From assembly GCA_009594865.1 (NCBI GenBank), contig VOPT01000033.1, positions 1-64,000 on the forward strand: 64,000 nucleotides of DNA, in the 5' to 3' direction. Each line of letters opens with the position of its first letter. Within the stretch, counting starts at the first letter, position 1. The DNA is from Nitrospira sp. Its GTDB lineage: Bacteria; Nitrospirota; Nitrospiria; Nitrospirales; Nitrospiraceae. This document shows positions 54,402 through 62,791 of the stretch, in pieces. Made by a program: the position numbers and the translations under genes. The notes beneath the pieces were generated by a model. The model saw only the letters and a program-made list of their open reading frames with translations. It searched no databases and had not been told where the DNA came from.

Positions 54402-55001
54402 CTACATCGGCGGCTGATTCGGCTCCGCAGCAGCCGGCTGGTGATCAAATTCTTCCAAGGGTTCGAAGTTGAGCGGTAACTGAAACAGGTAATCGATCAA
54501 GGGCCGGAATTTGACATGCTGATACTCGACGATCCAGCTCCCGTCTTTTTTGGCCAGTTTCATGGGGAAGTGGATATCGGTGGCCAGCCACTGGTAGTAC
54601 ACCTCTGTCCGTTCACCCTCCTTGACCGTCACTTCATACAGCGTCGTCGGATGTCCCTCGCGCGTTTCCGTTCCAATTTCTTCACGCGAAATCTCGCCTT
54701 CTAAATGCTCCGATACCTTGAGATCTTGCTCGGCCTTATAGGGGACGGTCTTAAAATGCTTCATGCGCGACAGCAAGAGCCAGACGACCTGCTTATCTTT
54801 GCGCACAATGCTGATGTTGACGGGTCCCATCGTGTGATGCTCGATCCGCCACATGTTGTCGCGATAGAAAATGTTGGATTTCTGGGTCCGGCCGTTGATC
54901 TTGGTGATCTGATCCGCCGTAAACTCCAACGCCCCGGCGTCCGTGATGCCAACCGTCCACATCAACGCCAGCGCCACCCCTGCCAGTTTCCATGACCACA
55001 T
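54402..55001 (-). CDS. Exported DUF4412-like protein
   Basis: A 199-residue protein with a Sec signal (MWSWKLAGVALALMWTVGIT, cleavage near AGA). The mature part has FTADQITKINGRTQKSNIFY and EISREEIGTETREGHPTTLY, resembling DUF4412/LolA-type lipoprotein carriers that fold as a half-barrel. AGGAT lies upstream of the ATG. It precedes the SUMF1 gene by 24 bases. The function is not known. Confidence 0.7.
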   Translation of the reverse strand: MWSWKLAGVALALMWTVGITDAGALEFTADQITKINGRTQKSNIFYRDNMWRIEHHTMGPVNISIVRKDKQVVWLLLSRMKHFKTVPYKAEQDLKVSEHLEGEISREEIGTETREGHPTTLYEVTVKEGERTEVYYQWLATDIHFPMKLAKKDGSWIVEYQHVKFRPLIDYLFQLPLNFEPLEEFDHQPAAAEPNQPPM

Positions 55002-55334
55002 CCGGCGTATCCTACCGATGACCGGCTCGAATTTTCTAGTCTCCGTGCTACACATCGTCATGTCCTTTGGTTCCCATTCAATCGCTCACGCCTCTCGCTG
55101 ACCGTCCAAGACCTCCGCGCGCGGCAACCGGAGCCCCGGGCGCCGACAGCGAACAGCTGTCCGGGACATCCTCGCTACACTTCGACCAGCTGCGGTGTGT
55201 GCGGAAACCGGCGTCACGAGAGGGGGACGGATGCATCTCAAGGGAGAGATACCCCGCCACATGCGCGGTTGCTGGCTCACCCTGCCCGGCACGGAACCGG
55301 GCAGGCGCGTGGCCCCTAAAAGAGGGGGTTCGAC
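55002..55334. other. Intergenic region with a GC hairpin
   Basis: About 333 bases between the YceI gene stop and the DUF4412-like gene start. It holds a 9-base perfect inverted repeat (55281-55289 with 55297-55305, 7-base loop), possibly the 3' hairpin of yceI, and a shorter GGGG/CCCC one at 55314-55329. No T-tract and no gene were seen. Confidence 0.5.
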
Positions 55335-55946
55335 TTACGATTTCGCCTTAATGCATTCGATGTCCAATCTGATAAAGACGTCGTCTCCAACCACCAGGCC
55401 ACCGCTATCGAGCGCCTTGTTCCACACCATGCCGAAATCTTTTCTGTTCACTTTGCCTTCAGCCGTAAACCCCGCCCGCGTGTTTCCCCAGGGATCCTTC
55501 GCGACGCCGTTGAAGCTGCCCGTCAACGTGATCTCCTTGGTGACACCGTGCAGGGTCAGATCGCCGACCGCCACATATCCGTCGCCGGACTTCTTGTAAC
55601 TTTTCATGGTGTACGTGATGGTCGGGTATTTTTCGGCGTCGAAAAAGTCGGGATTCCGCAAATGCGCGTCGCGCTTTTCGTGGTTGGTCGTTACCGACGC
55701 AGTCTTGATTGTCGCTTCAAGCGCTTTGACCGTTCCGGCATCGGGATCCATTTCGATGAAGCCGGTGTAATCCTTGAAGTGCCCGGTCGTCTTCGACACC
55801 ACCATGTGGGCAACCTTAAACTCCACGATTGAGTGGTCGAGATCCACGTCATACCGCGCCGTTTCAGCCTGCGCGAAGGTTGCGCTCAACAAAAGCCCCG
55901 TCCCGAAACACCACATGGCTACCGCACGACCGGTCCGTTTCGTCAT
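55335..55946 (-). CDS. YceI family periplasmic protein
   Basis: A 203-residue protein with a Sec signal (cleavage near FAQAET). The YceI lipocalin-like fold shows YDVDLDHSIVEFKVAHMVVS, DPDAGTVKALEATI, GDLTLHGVTKEITL and KDFGMVWNKALDSGGLVVGD. YceI proteins bind isoprenoid or amphiphilic ligands in the periplasm. The gene overlaps no other and lies 2 bases after the TonB-like gene, so the two are cotranscribed. Confidence 0.93.
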   Translation of the reverse strand: MTKRTGRAVAMWCFGTGLLLSATFAQAETARYDVDLDHSIVEFKVAHMVVSKTTGHFKDYTGFIEMDPDAGTVKALEATIKTASVTTNHEKRDAHLRNPDFFDAEKYPTITYTMKSYKKSGDGYVAVGDLTLHGVTKEITLTGSFNGVAKDPWGNTRAGFTAEGKVNRKDFGMVWNKALDSGGLVVGDDVFIRLDIECIKAKS

Positions 55947-55948
55947 AG

Positions 55949-56974
55949 TTACTCCTTTGTAGAACCGCTTCCCGCGGCTCCTTCTTTGGATGGTGGGGCC
56001 GGGGGTGGAGTGGATTTCGACGGTTTTTTCTCGACCGTCATTTCCACATCGCGCGTGGCGACTTTCGCCCCGGTTCGCATACGCACATGCACATCGACGA
56101 CATCGCTGCCGATATCGGGCGGGATCGGGGGAAACGGCTGGGCATGAATGATCGTTTGAAGCCCGGCATCGTTCACGTCACGAGCCCCCGAACTTTTCTC
56201 CAATTGAATCACCTGGGCAATCCCGCTCGCATACATCTTGAACTGCACACGGACCGTTTCACTACTGGGCGCACGGCGAATGGAGCGGATTTGCCGGCTC
56301 CAATTCCGGCTGATCAGATCACTCACCTGTTTCCAATAGGCTTTGGATTCTCCCGGCGGAGGAAGGGGCAGCAGATCTTCCTCGGCAATCGTCGCATTCA
56401 CGGCCATCGCTTGCTCCGTCGCCTTTTGCACGGCCGCTGCATCGGCCTCCGGACTTTCAGCCACCGGCCCGGGCTGGACTTCGGCTTCGGTATCAGGGGG
56501 AGGCGGTTCGCCAAGCGTCACATAGACGTCTCGCTTCAGAAATTCTTCCAGCCCGGTGATCTTCGCGCGCGCGAATGAGACCCGAACTCGCACGGCCTTC
56601 GGATGCACCGTGGTCCGGCTCTTTAACGTGGAATTGGGCTCCAGAATCACTGTGCCCTGGTACACCGAAGCCGTCGGTTCCTCACTCAAGGACACTGTCT
56701 GGCTTTGAAATCCGTTGGACTCGATCATCGCCATGACGGATTCTGTTCCGGCCGGCACGCCGCCCAGCGTGATGCTCAACACGACATCTTTGCCGGCTTG
56801 CACCGACCCGTCCGGCTCGGTACTGACCAGATCGAATTGCGCCCAACGTTTCGGGGCTGCCGGAGCCTGATTGGCGGTCGGACCGGCCGAGGCCGAGAGG
56901 GGCAGGTTCACGCAGAACAGCACACCCAGTCCGAGCATGACACCTGCGCATGTGGAGTGTAGCTGGTACGGCAT
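55949..56974 (-). CDS. Exported protein with a TonB C-terminal domain
   Basis: A 341-residue protein with a Sec signal (VLFCVNLPLSASAGP, cleavage after about residue 31). Residues about 50-150 form a beta-rich domain. A Pro/Glu-rich linker (about 155-215) spans the envelope. The TonB-like C-terminal domain (about 230-315) has SRNWSRQIRSI and QFKMYASGIAQVIQLE. TonB proteins drive outer-membrane transporters, but no membrane anchor remains after signal cleavage, so this may be a periplasmic TonB-fold protein. Divergent from tdh. Confidence 0.75.
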   Translation of the reverse strand: MPYQLHSTCAGVMLGLGVLFCVNLPLSASAGPTANQAPAAPKRWAQFDLVSTEPDGSVQAGKDVVLSITLGGVPAGTESVMAMIESNGFQSQTVSLSEEPTASVYQGTVILEPNSTLKSRTTVHPKAVRVRVSFARAKITGLEEFLKRDVYVTLGEPPPPDTEAEVQPGPVAESPEADAAAVQKATEQAMAVNATIAEEDLLPLPPPGESKAYWKQVSDLISRNWSRQIRSIRRAPSSETVRVQFKMYASGIAQVIQLEKSSGARDVNDAGLQTIIHAQPFPPIPPDIGSDVVDVHVRMRTGAKVATRDVEMTVEKKPSKSTPPPAPPSKEGAAGSGSTKE

Positions 56975-57092
56975 GCTCGCATCCTACCCAGGCGCCCTAC
57001 CCAGTTCAACCCGTATTTTGGGCGCCATCGGATCGGAGTGGATCCGGGACGAGACCGCCCTGAGGCAGAACCCGGTAAGTTTCTGCTTCAGC

Positions 57093-57120
57093 TAGGCATT
57101 TCTGATGGTCTTGTTATAAT
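57093..57120 (+). promoter_or_regulatory. Promoter of tdh giving a probably leaderless transcript
   Basis: TAGGCA (57093-57098) and a perfect TATAAT (57115-57120) with a 16-base spacer. The next GGGCCC leads straight into ATG at 57127, so transcription would begin at about the start codon itself. No ribosome site is seen, in keeping with a leaderless message. Confidence 0.55.
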
Positions 57121-57126
57121 GGGCCC

Positions 57127-58161
57127 ATGCGCGCGCTTGTGAAAACTGCCGCTCGGCCCGGTCTGACCTATACCCAACGTCCCGATCCCACCCCAGGTCC
57201 CAACGACGCCGTGATCCGGGTCAAAGCGACCTCGCTCTGCGGAACCGATGCCCACATCTACAATTGGGACGCCTGGGCCCACAGTCGAATCCACCCGCCA
57301 CGAATCATCGGCCACGAAATGTGCGGCGAAGTGGTCGCGGTCGGAGCGGATGTCAGTCTGGTGAAGGTGGGTGACTATGTCGCGGCAGAATCGCATTTGA
57401 CCTGCGGCGCCTGCTTTCAATGCCGTACGGGCCAAGCCCATGTCTGTAAGCACTATCGTATTCTCGGGGTCGATCTGGATGGATCGTTTGCCGACTATCT
57501 CGTGCTGCCCGAGACGGTCCTCTGGAAAACATCGTCCGACATTCCCCCGGAGCTGGCTTCTCTGCAGGAACCCTTGGGCAATGCCGTGGATGCAGCACTG
57601 GTCGAGGATCTCACCGGCCACACCGTCTTGATTACGGGTTGCGGCCCGACCGGCCTCTTTGCCGCCGCCGTCGCCCGCACGGCGGGCGCCGCCACCATTA
57701 TCGCGACCGATGTGAGTGACTACCGTCTTGGATTGGCCAAACAGGTCGGGGTCGACCATGTGCTGAATGCAAAGGCCGACGGACCGGACGCCATCGCCTC
57801 GGCCATTCTCGACATCACCAAGGGTGAAGGTGTCGATGCCTCGCTGGAGATGTCGGGGCACCCCACCGCGTTGCACCATGCCTTTCGTGCCGTGAAAAAC
57901 GGCGGCCGCGTCACACTCTTCGGCATCCCCAGCGGTCCCGTGACCTGCGATCTCGCCAATGAAGTCATTTTCAAAGGCATTCGTGTCCACGGCATCACCG
58001 GCCGCCGGCTGTTCAGCACCTGGTACCGCCTGGCCGGTCTCTTCAGAGCCGGGCTCAACATCCGCCCAGTTCTGACGCATACCTTCCCGCTCAAAGACTT
58101 TGCCCAAGGATTTGAATTGATCAAATCCGGCCAATGCGGCAAAGTAGTCCTGTTTCCATAA
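57127..58161 (+). CDS. tdh: L-threonine 3-dehydrogenase
   Basis: A 344-residue zinc-dependent medium-chain dehydrogenase that oxidises threonine to 2-amino-3-ketobutyrate with NAD. Catalytic zinc ligand C38 is in SLCGTDAHIYNWD, followed by GHEMCGEVV. The structural zinc site is CGACFQCRTGQAHVC. The NAD motif is ITGCGPTGLFAAAVA. The gene is next to kbl, the second enzyme of the pathway. The message is probably leaderless. Confidence 0.96.
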   Translation: MRALVKTAARPGLTYTQRPDPTPGPNDAVIRVKATSLCGTDAHIYNWDAWAHSRIHPPRIIGHEMCGEVVAVGADVSLVKVGDYVAAESHLTCGACFQCRTGQAHVCKHYRILGVDLDGSFADYLVLPETVLWKTSSDIPPELASLQEPLGNAVDAALVEDLTGHTVLITGCGPTGLFAAAVARTAGAATIIATDVSDYRLGLAKQVGVDHVLNAKADGPDAIASAILDITKGEGVDASLEMSGHPTALHHAFRAVKNGGRVTLFGIPSGPVTCDLANEVIFKGIRVHGITGRRLFSTWYRLAGLFRAGLNIRPVLTHTFPLKDFAQGFELIKSGQCGKVVLFP

Positions 58162-58232
58162 CCCAGGGCGAGAACCGCGCTGAACAGATCGCGGATAGCT
58201 AGCCTCCTCACACGTTTTACATTTCACGTTTC

Positions 58233-59432
58233 ATGCGGAAGATGGCCTACACCTCCCTCAAACACGCCGTCGAACAGCAACTGGCAGAGATCCGCGCTGC
58301 CGGTCTCTACAAACATGAGCGATACATGTTAAGTCCGCAGAGCAGCGAGATCCGCGTCGCGCAGGGTGACGTCGTCAATCTCTGTGCGAACAATTATCTC
58401 GGACTCGCCAACCATCCTGATGTGCGCCGAGCGGCGGCGGACGGGCTCGAAAAATACGGGTACGGCATGGCCTCGGTGCGATTTATTTGCGGCACGCACG
58501 AGTTGCACAAACGCCTTGAGCAGGCCATCAGCGCCTTTTTCGTCACCGCAGACACCATTCTCTACAGCTCATGCTTCGATGCCAACGGCGGATTGTTCGA
58601 AACATTGCTCGATGAACGAGACACCATCATCAGCGACGCGCTGAACCATGCCAGCCTGATCGACGGCATTCGTCTCTGCAAGGCCGCCCGCTTGCGCTAT
58701 GCTCATGCCGACATGACGGAACTGGAAGCGCGGTTGGCGGAATCCACTGCCAGCCGGGTGCGAATGATCGTGACGGATGGGGTATTTTCAATGGATGGCG
58801 ATCTGGCCAAACTCGATCGCATTGCCGATCTGGCCGACCGCTACGACGCAGCCGTGGTGGTGGACGATAGCCATGCGACCGGGGTCTTGGGCAAAGGCGG
58901 GCGCGGCACCCCTGATCATTTTGGCGTAGCCGAGCGGATCGACCTGGTCACCAGCACCTTAGGCAAGGCGCTGGGCGGCGCGACCGGCGGCTTTACCACC
59001 GGCAGGAAAGAACTCATCGAGCTATTACGGCAACGGTCGCGTCCCTACCTGTTTTCCAATAGCCTGCCGCCGGTCATCGCTGCCGCCGCACTGAAAGCGC
59101 TTGCCTTAGTCGAGCAAGGTGACCATTTGCGTTCGCATTTGATGGAACAGGCCGCCTGGCTGCGGGGCCAGTTGGCTGCGCTCGGGTTCACCCTCGTACC
59201 GGGCCATCATCCCATCATTCCCGTCATGCTGGGAGACGCCTCGATCGCCACCAAAATGGCCGACCGCCTGCTGCAGGAAGGGATCTATGTGGTGGGATTC
59301 AGCTATCCGGTCGTGCCGAAAGGACAGGCCCGTATTCGACTGCAACTCTCCGCCGCCCACACCCGCGCGCAACTCGAACGGGCCGTGGCCGCCTTCGCCA
59401 CCGTGGGGCGCGAACTCCACGTCATCAACTAG
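58233..59432 (+). CDS. kbl: Glycine C-acetyltransferase (2-amino-3-ketobutyrate CoA ligase)
   Basis: A 399-residue PLP enzyme that splits 2-amino-3-ketobutyrate with CoA into glycine and acetyl-CoA. It shows [48 protein letters not shown], and the PLP-lysine segment [14 protein letters not shown]. Length is the family norm. ATG at 58233 is used; an ATG three codons on is possible. It lies 71 bases after tdh. Confidence 0.96.
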   Translation: MRKMAYTSLKHAVEQQLAEIRAAGLYKHERYMLSPQSSEIRVAQGDVVNLCANNYLGLANHPDVRRAAADGLEKYGYGMASVRFICGTHELHKRLEQAISAFFVTADTILYSSCFDANGGLFETLLDERDTIISDALNHASLIDGIRLCKAARLRYAHADMTELEARLAESTASRVRMIVTDGVFSMDGDLAKLDRIADLADRYDAAVVVDDSHATGVLGKGGRGTPDHFGVAERIDLVTSTLGKALGGATGGFTTGRKELIELLRQRSRPYLFSNSLPPVIAAAALKALALVEQGDHLRSHLMEQAAWLRGQLAALGFTLVPGHHPIIPVMLGDASIATKMADRLLQEGIYVVGFSYPVVPKGQARIRLQLSAAHTRAQLERAVAAFATVGRELHVIN

Positions 59433-59435
59433 CCG

Positions 59436-60419
59436 CTATTCTCTGATGGCGTTCCGCCGCTTCTGGATGTAGGCGTTTTTCACTGCCGTATACAAATCCA
59501 GCGTCGCTTCCTCTACCCCTTGAAACTTCTCCAGGTTCAAGGAGCGGTCATTCAGGATTTCTTCGACGCGGCCGCTGATTTGCGCGATCGACGAGGTGGT
59601 CCGATTGTGGTGAGCCACCAGTGAAGGAATACCGTTCACCTCGATGATGGGAAAGACCAGCCAATTGATCGGATTGAGCGCAATATCTCCGACATAGCCC
59701 ACGAGATCACGCAACGTAAACGGGGGGAGAAACGGCAACACGACGTAGGGTCCCGGCTTCACTCCGTAATAGCCCAACGTCTGGCCCGTGTCTTCTTCCG
59801 GCGTGGTGATGTCCATGTATTTCGCCACATCGACCAATCCGCCCAGTCCGAAGCTGCTATTTAAGAGAAACCGGCCAACCTCGGTGCCCGCACCGGACAA
59901 CTTCCCTTGGGCAAGATTGTTGATGAAGCGGGAAGGAAAACGCATGTTGTAAAAGACATTGCTGATCCCGATCTGCACCGGATTCGGGACCACGGCATTG
60001 TATCCACGCGCAGCCGGTTTGAGCACCCACCGGTCGACTTGCCGGTTGAACTCAAAAATTTTGGTATTCACCGGTTCCCAGGGATCATATTCTTCCCCGC
60101 CTGCAGGTTCATCGCCTTTGGCGAAAGGGTCGTAGAACGGATCTTCCTCAGGTTGGTCGGCTGGCTCCTGTTCGGCCGCAGGCGCAGCGGCCTTGTTGGC
60201 CGCCAGCACCACCATGTTCGACGAGACCGCCGGAGAGGCGGCGACCTGAACCGCGCTCACCCCATCGGCTCGTACCCCCCCTCGTGCGACCGATTCAACT
60301 TCAAGACCGGTCTGTCGCGTGGTTTGAGACGGGCCACCGGCACAGCCCACCATGACCAGGACGGACACTGCCGACACCAACTCCATGAACCTTCTCGTAT
60401 GCACTCCTATCCGATGCAC
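59436..60419 (-). CDS. mlaA: MlaA-type phospholipid-transport lipoprotein
   Basis: A 327-residue protein with a lipobox (LVMVGC, cysteine about residue 26). A Pro/Ala/Asp-rich stretch leads to the MlaA domain: DPWEPVNTKIFEFNR, GISNVFYNMRFPSRFINNLAQ, GRFLLNSSFGLGGLVDVA. MlaA removes misplaced phospholipids from the outer leaflet of the outer membrane. The start is GTG at 60419, with GAGGAGG upstream. No mlaBCDEF genes are adjacent. The convergent neighbour is kbl. Confidence 0.93.
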   Translation of the reverse strand: MHRIGVHTRRFMELVSAVSVLVMVGCAGGPSQTTRQTGLEVESVARGGVRADGVSAVQVAASPAVSSNMVVLAANKAAAPAAEQEPADQPEEDPFYDPFAKGDEPAGGEEYDPWEPVNTKIFEFNRQVDRWVLKPAARGYNAVVPNPVQIGISNVFYNMRFPSRFINNLAQGKLSGAGTEVGRFLLNSSFGLGGLVDVAKYMDITTPEEDTGQTLGYYGVKPGPYVVLPFLPPFTLRDLVGYVGDIALNPINWLVFPIIEVNGIPSLVAHHNRTTSSIAQISGRVEEILNDRSLNLEKFQGVEEATLDLYTAVKNAYIQKRRNAIRE

Positions 60420-60642
60420 CTTGCCTCCTCGCCAGGGCTTCTCATGCGAAATGAACGTTGCTGCAACACGTCTTCAGGGCGCGCAAGCGGACGCACTCTA
60501 GCAGAATATACGGACAGCTGCCAGATGAGGGAGCCCTCTGATGCCGATCTCCCTACTGACACGCGACCGCTCCATCGCATCTTACCAACTGAGCCAAATC
60601 TGCCTAGAAAAAATACAGAAGATGCGGGGATTTTTTACCAGG

Positions 60643-61404
60643 TTACCGACCGATGGCAGCGTGAATGAACGCGGACAGCTTCGCAAAATAGGCTCGCCCC
60701 CCGACCGACGGCACATCGTTGTGATCGGCTCCACGCACCACATACCACTCCTTGGGAGGTTTCGCAGTGGCGAAGGCCTGTTGGCCTAGTTCGAGCGGAA
60801 TGATATCGTCGCGGTCGCCGTGCACAAACAATTTCGGCAATGAGAGATGCGGCAGACGGTCTTGCAACCGGAACGCGGCACCCAGCAACCAATGCATGGG
60901 CAATCCCATATAGTGGTGGCGCGCGACCGCTTCGATCGAAGGGAAACAGGATTCCAGCAACAGCCCCATGGCCGGGCGTTGCCTCGCCAATTCTCCGGCC
61001 ACGGCGCCGCCCAACGACCGGCCGAAGATGACCACCCGTTCAGGCCTGATTCGACGCACCTTCGTCAGGTAATCATAGGCCCCGAGGGCATCCTGGTAGA
61101 GACCGTCTTCCGACGGGCGCCCGTGGCTTTTCCCATAGCCTCGATAGTCGAACAGAAACACCGACAATCCCAGGCGATACAACGCACTGAGATTCTCCAG
61201 CCGATGGGTCATATTACCGGCATTGCCATGACACCACAGCAACACTGCAGACGTGGCTGAGTTCTCGGCATACCAGCCAAAAAGTTTCGTACCATCAGCC
61301 GCCTGAAACCACACATCCTCCAACGGCACCCCGCCGGCGGCGGACCAGTCACGCTCTTCCCACCGATGCGGATGATAGACGAAGAATTGATCGAGGAGGC
61401 TCAT
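60643..61404 (-). CDS. Alpha/beta hydrolase
   Basis: A 253-residue protein. The nucleophile is Ser in GRSLGGAVAGELA; the oxyanion-hole region is LLWCHGNAGNMTHRL and the Asp and His are in HGDRDDIIPLELGQ and RGADHNDVPSVGG. Similar proteins of the BEM46/ABHD13 type are esterases or peptidases. The start at 61404 is 4 bases after the preceding OMP gene stop, implying coupled translation; an upstream frame to 61506 overlaps that gene and lacks signals. No signal peptide. Confidence 0.85.
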   Translation of the reverse strand: MSLLDQFFVYHPHRWEERDWSAAGGVPLEDVWFQAADGTKLFGWYAENSATSAVLLWCHGNAGNMTHRLENLSALYRLGLSVFLFDYRGYGKSHGRPSEDGLYQDALGAYDYLTKVRRIRPERVVIFGRSLGGAVAGELARQRPAMGLLLESCFPSIEAVARHHYMGLPMHWLLGAAFRLQDRLPHLSLPKLFVHGDRDDIIPLELGQQAFATAKPPKEWYVVRGADHNDVPSVGGRAYFAKLSAFIHAAIGR

Positions 61405-61408
61405 GCCA

Positions 61409-62041
61409 TTAGAAGCGCAGTCCGACTCCGAAGAGTCCGTACTGGGCGCGAAAATCCACCGCGAGAGCGGCCCAATGATAATTGGTGGAAAAATAGCGAT
61501 ACTCACCGAAGAGAAACACCTTCGGGCTCACCAGAACCTGCGCGCCGGCCAGATACTGGTATCCCAGTGCACTCGCCGAATCGAAGTCCTTATCGGCCCG
61601 ACCCGTGATGTTGGGATTCAGTAAGGTGCCGTGCGACCAGCCGCCGCCGATGCCGATATACGGCGTGATCATCTCACCGGGATAGCGGAGGATCAGGTTC
61701 AGCATCGTATTCATCACCAGAAGCTCGGAGCGCCCGCTGCCGTGATCCTGGCCGTTGACGGTATTGGGGAACGAGAGCGCCCCGCCGTGGCCGTACGAAT
61801 CGATCTCGATGCCGAGCATCCGGCGCGTCGCGTGAGGAAAGAGGCCGACCTTCACTCCTACGCCAATCCCTGGCTGAATGGATGCCGGCACGGTGCTGCC
61901 CTGATTGAAGAGCTGCTGATCACGAGGCCAGCTTCCGAACAGATACCCGCCCAAGTATATTTCACCGAATTCAGCGCTACTTGCCGGCATGGGGGCCCAG
62001 AGCGAAGCGGAGAACAGCATGACGAAGAGGGGAAACCACAT
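61409..62041 (-). CDS. Outer-membrane beta-barrel protein
   Basis: A 210-residue protein with a Sec signal (WFPLFVMLFSASLWAPMPAS). The mature protein alternates hydrophobic and polar strands: GEIYLGGYLFGSW, VGVKVGLFPHATRRMLGIEID, ITPYIGIGGGWSHG, KVFLFGEYRYFS, and ends VGLRF with a terminal aromatic. This is an OmpW/OmpA-like barrel of about eight strands. The start at 62041 is preferred over 62098, because the longer frame begins inside the terminator at 62081-62113. Confidence 0.8.
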   Translation of the reverse strand: MWFPLFVMLFSASLWAPMPASSAEFGEIYLGGYLFGSWPRDQQLFNQGSTVPASIQPGIGVGVKVGLFPHATRRMLGIEIDSYGHGGALSFPNTVNGQDHGSGRSELLVMNTMLNLILRYPGEMITPYIGIGGGWSHGTLLNPNITGRADKDFDSASALGYQYLAGAQVLVSPKVFLFGEYRYFSTNYHWAALAVDFRAQYGLFGVGLRF

Positions 62042-62069
62042 ACGCGGCGTAGCGTACCATGGCTGGGGC

Positions 62070-62113
62070 AGAGAAAGAAAAAGGGTCTTCGGGAGCACAT
62101 CCCGAAGACCCTT
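62070..62113 (-). terminator. Rho-independent terminator after the TRL-like lipoprotein gene
   Basis: A 14-base perfect inverted repeat (62081-62094 with 62100-62113) followed on the minus strand by TTTTCTTTCTC. It ends the lipoprotein transcript and separates it from the barrel gene. Confidence 0.85.
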
Positions 62114-62137
62114 TCCTCAGAGGGACAACAAGCGTGA

Positions 62138-62464
62138 TCAGCTGCCCTTAACGATCGTGCACCATTCGCCAAGGATGCCGAGAATGTTCTTTGCCGAGTG
62201 ATCAACCGACGCCACCGTGGTGATTCCACCTGCGGCTTTCGCTGCCGAGACGCTGGCATCACCCGTGGCCACCCAGCCGAGGATGGACGTGCCGCAGGCC
62301 TTGCCTTCCTTCGTCGCGCTGTTGTGGGTCGTGGCCACATCGCCGTACTTCGTTTCGTTGTAGATTCCACCCGCCATCGGAGACGCCACGATCTGACAAC
62401 CGGTAAGGCTGAGATACGCTGCGCTGATCAGGCTCAGAGAAAACAAGACGGTCACCTTCTTCAT
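62138..62464 (-). CDS. TRL-like family lipoprotein
   Basis: A 108-residue lipoprotein: lipobox LTGC with the cysteine near residue 23. The segments SPMAGGIYNETKYGDVATTH and CGTSILGWVATGDAS match the TRL-like family of small lipoproteins. The family name refers to a tRNA-associated locus; no function is established. A terminator follows immediately. Confidence 0.8.
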   Translation of the reverse strand: MKKVTVLFSLSLISAAYLSLTGCQIVASPMAGGIYNETKYGDVATTHNSATKEGKACGTSILGWVATGDASVSAAKAAGGITTVASVDHSAKNILGILGEWCTIVKGS

Positions 62465-62791
62465 AAGTCCTCCCTCTCGAGGTTAGTTGATGGCGCCCAC
62501 CAAGTTGGGGCTCTACGTGGCGGGAGTATAGGTAACCTCTTCAGGCTTGTCAATCGCAAAGCCAGAAGTACCACGTACCATTCCCCCGAACTGTAGTAAC
62601 CCTAGGGCCACATGGCTCCCCAAAGGATTTATGCTGCGATGGATGATGTGAACCTGTCCTATCACAGCCGACGATCAGCGAGTGAGAGTCTGGTGGCGAA
62701 GAGCATTTCGCTGAAAGGATCTCACACTCCAGCCCTACAGAGGCAGAAGCCACGTTGCCGCATTCTCATCACGCTCACGTCGCACAAGAGC
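62465..62791. other. Intergenic region without a supported gene
   Basis: About 327 bases between the DUF4105 gene and the TRL-like lipoprotein start. Short frames here have no ribosome site or family resemblance. Nothing supported was seen. Confidence 0.5.

Noticed and set aside
57088..58227. 379-residue minus-strand frame opposite tdh
   Set aside because: tdh has all catalytic residues on the plus strand; this is its shadow.
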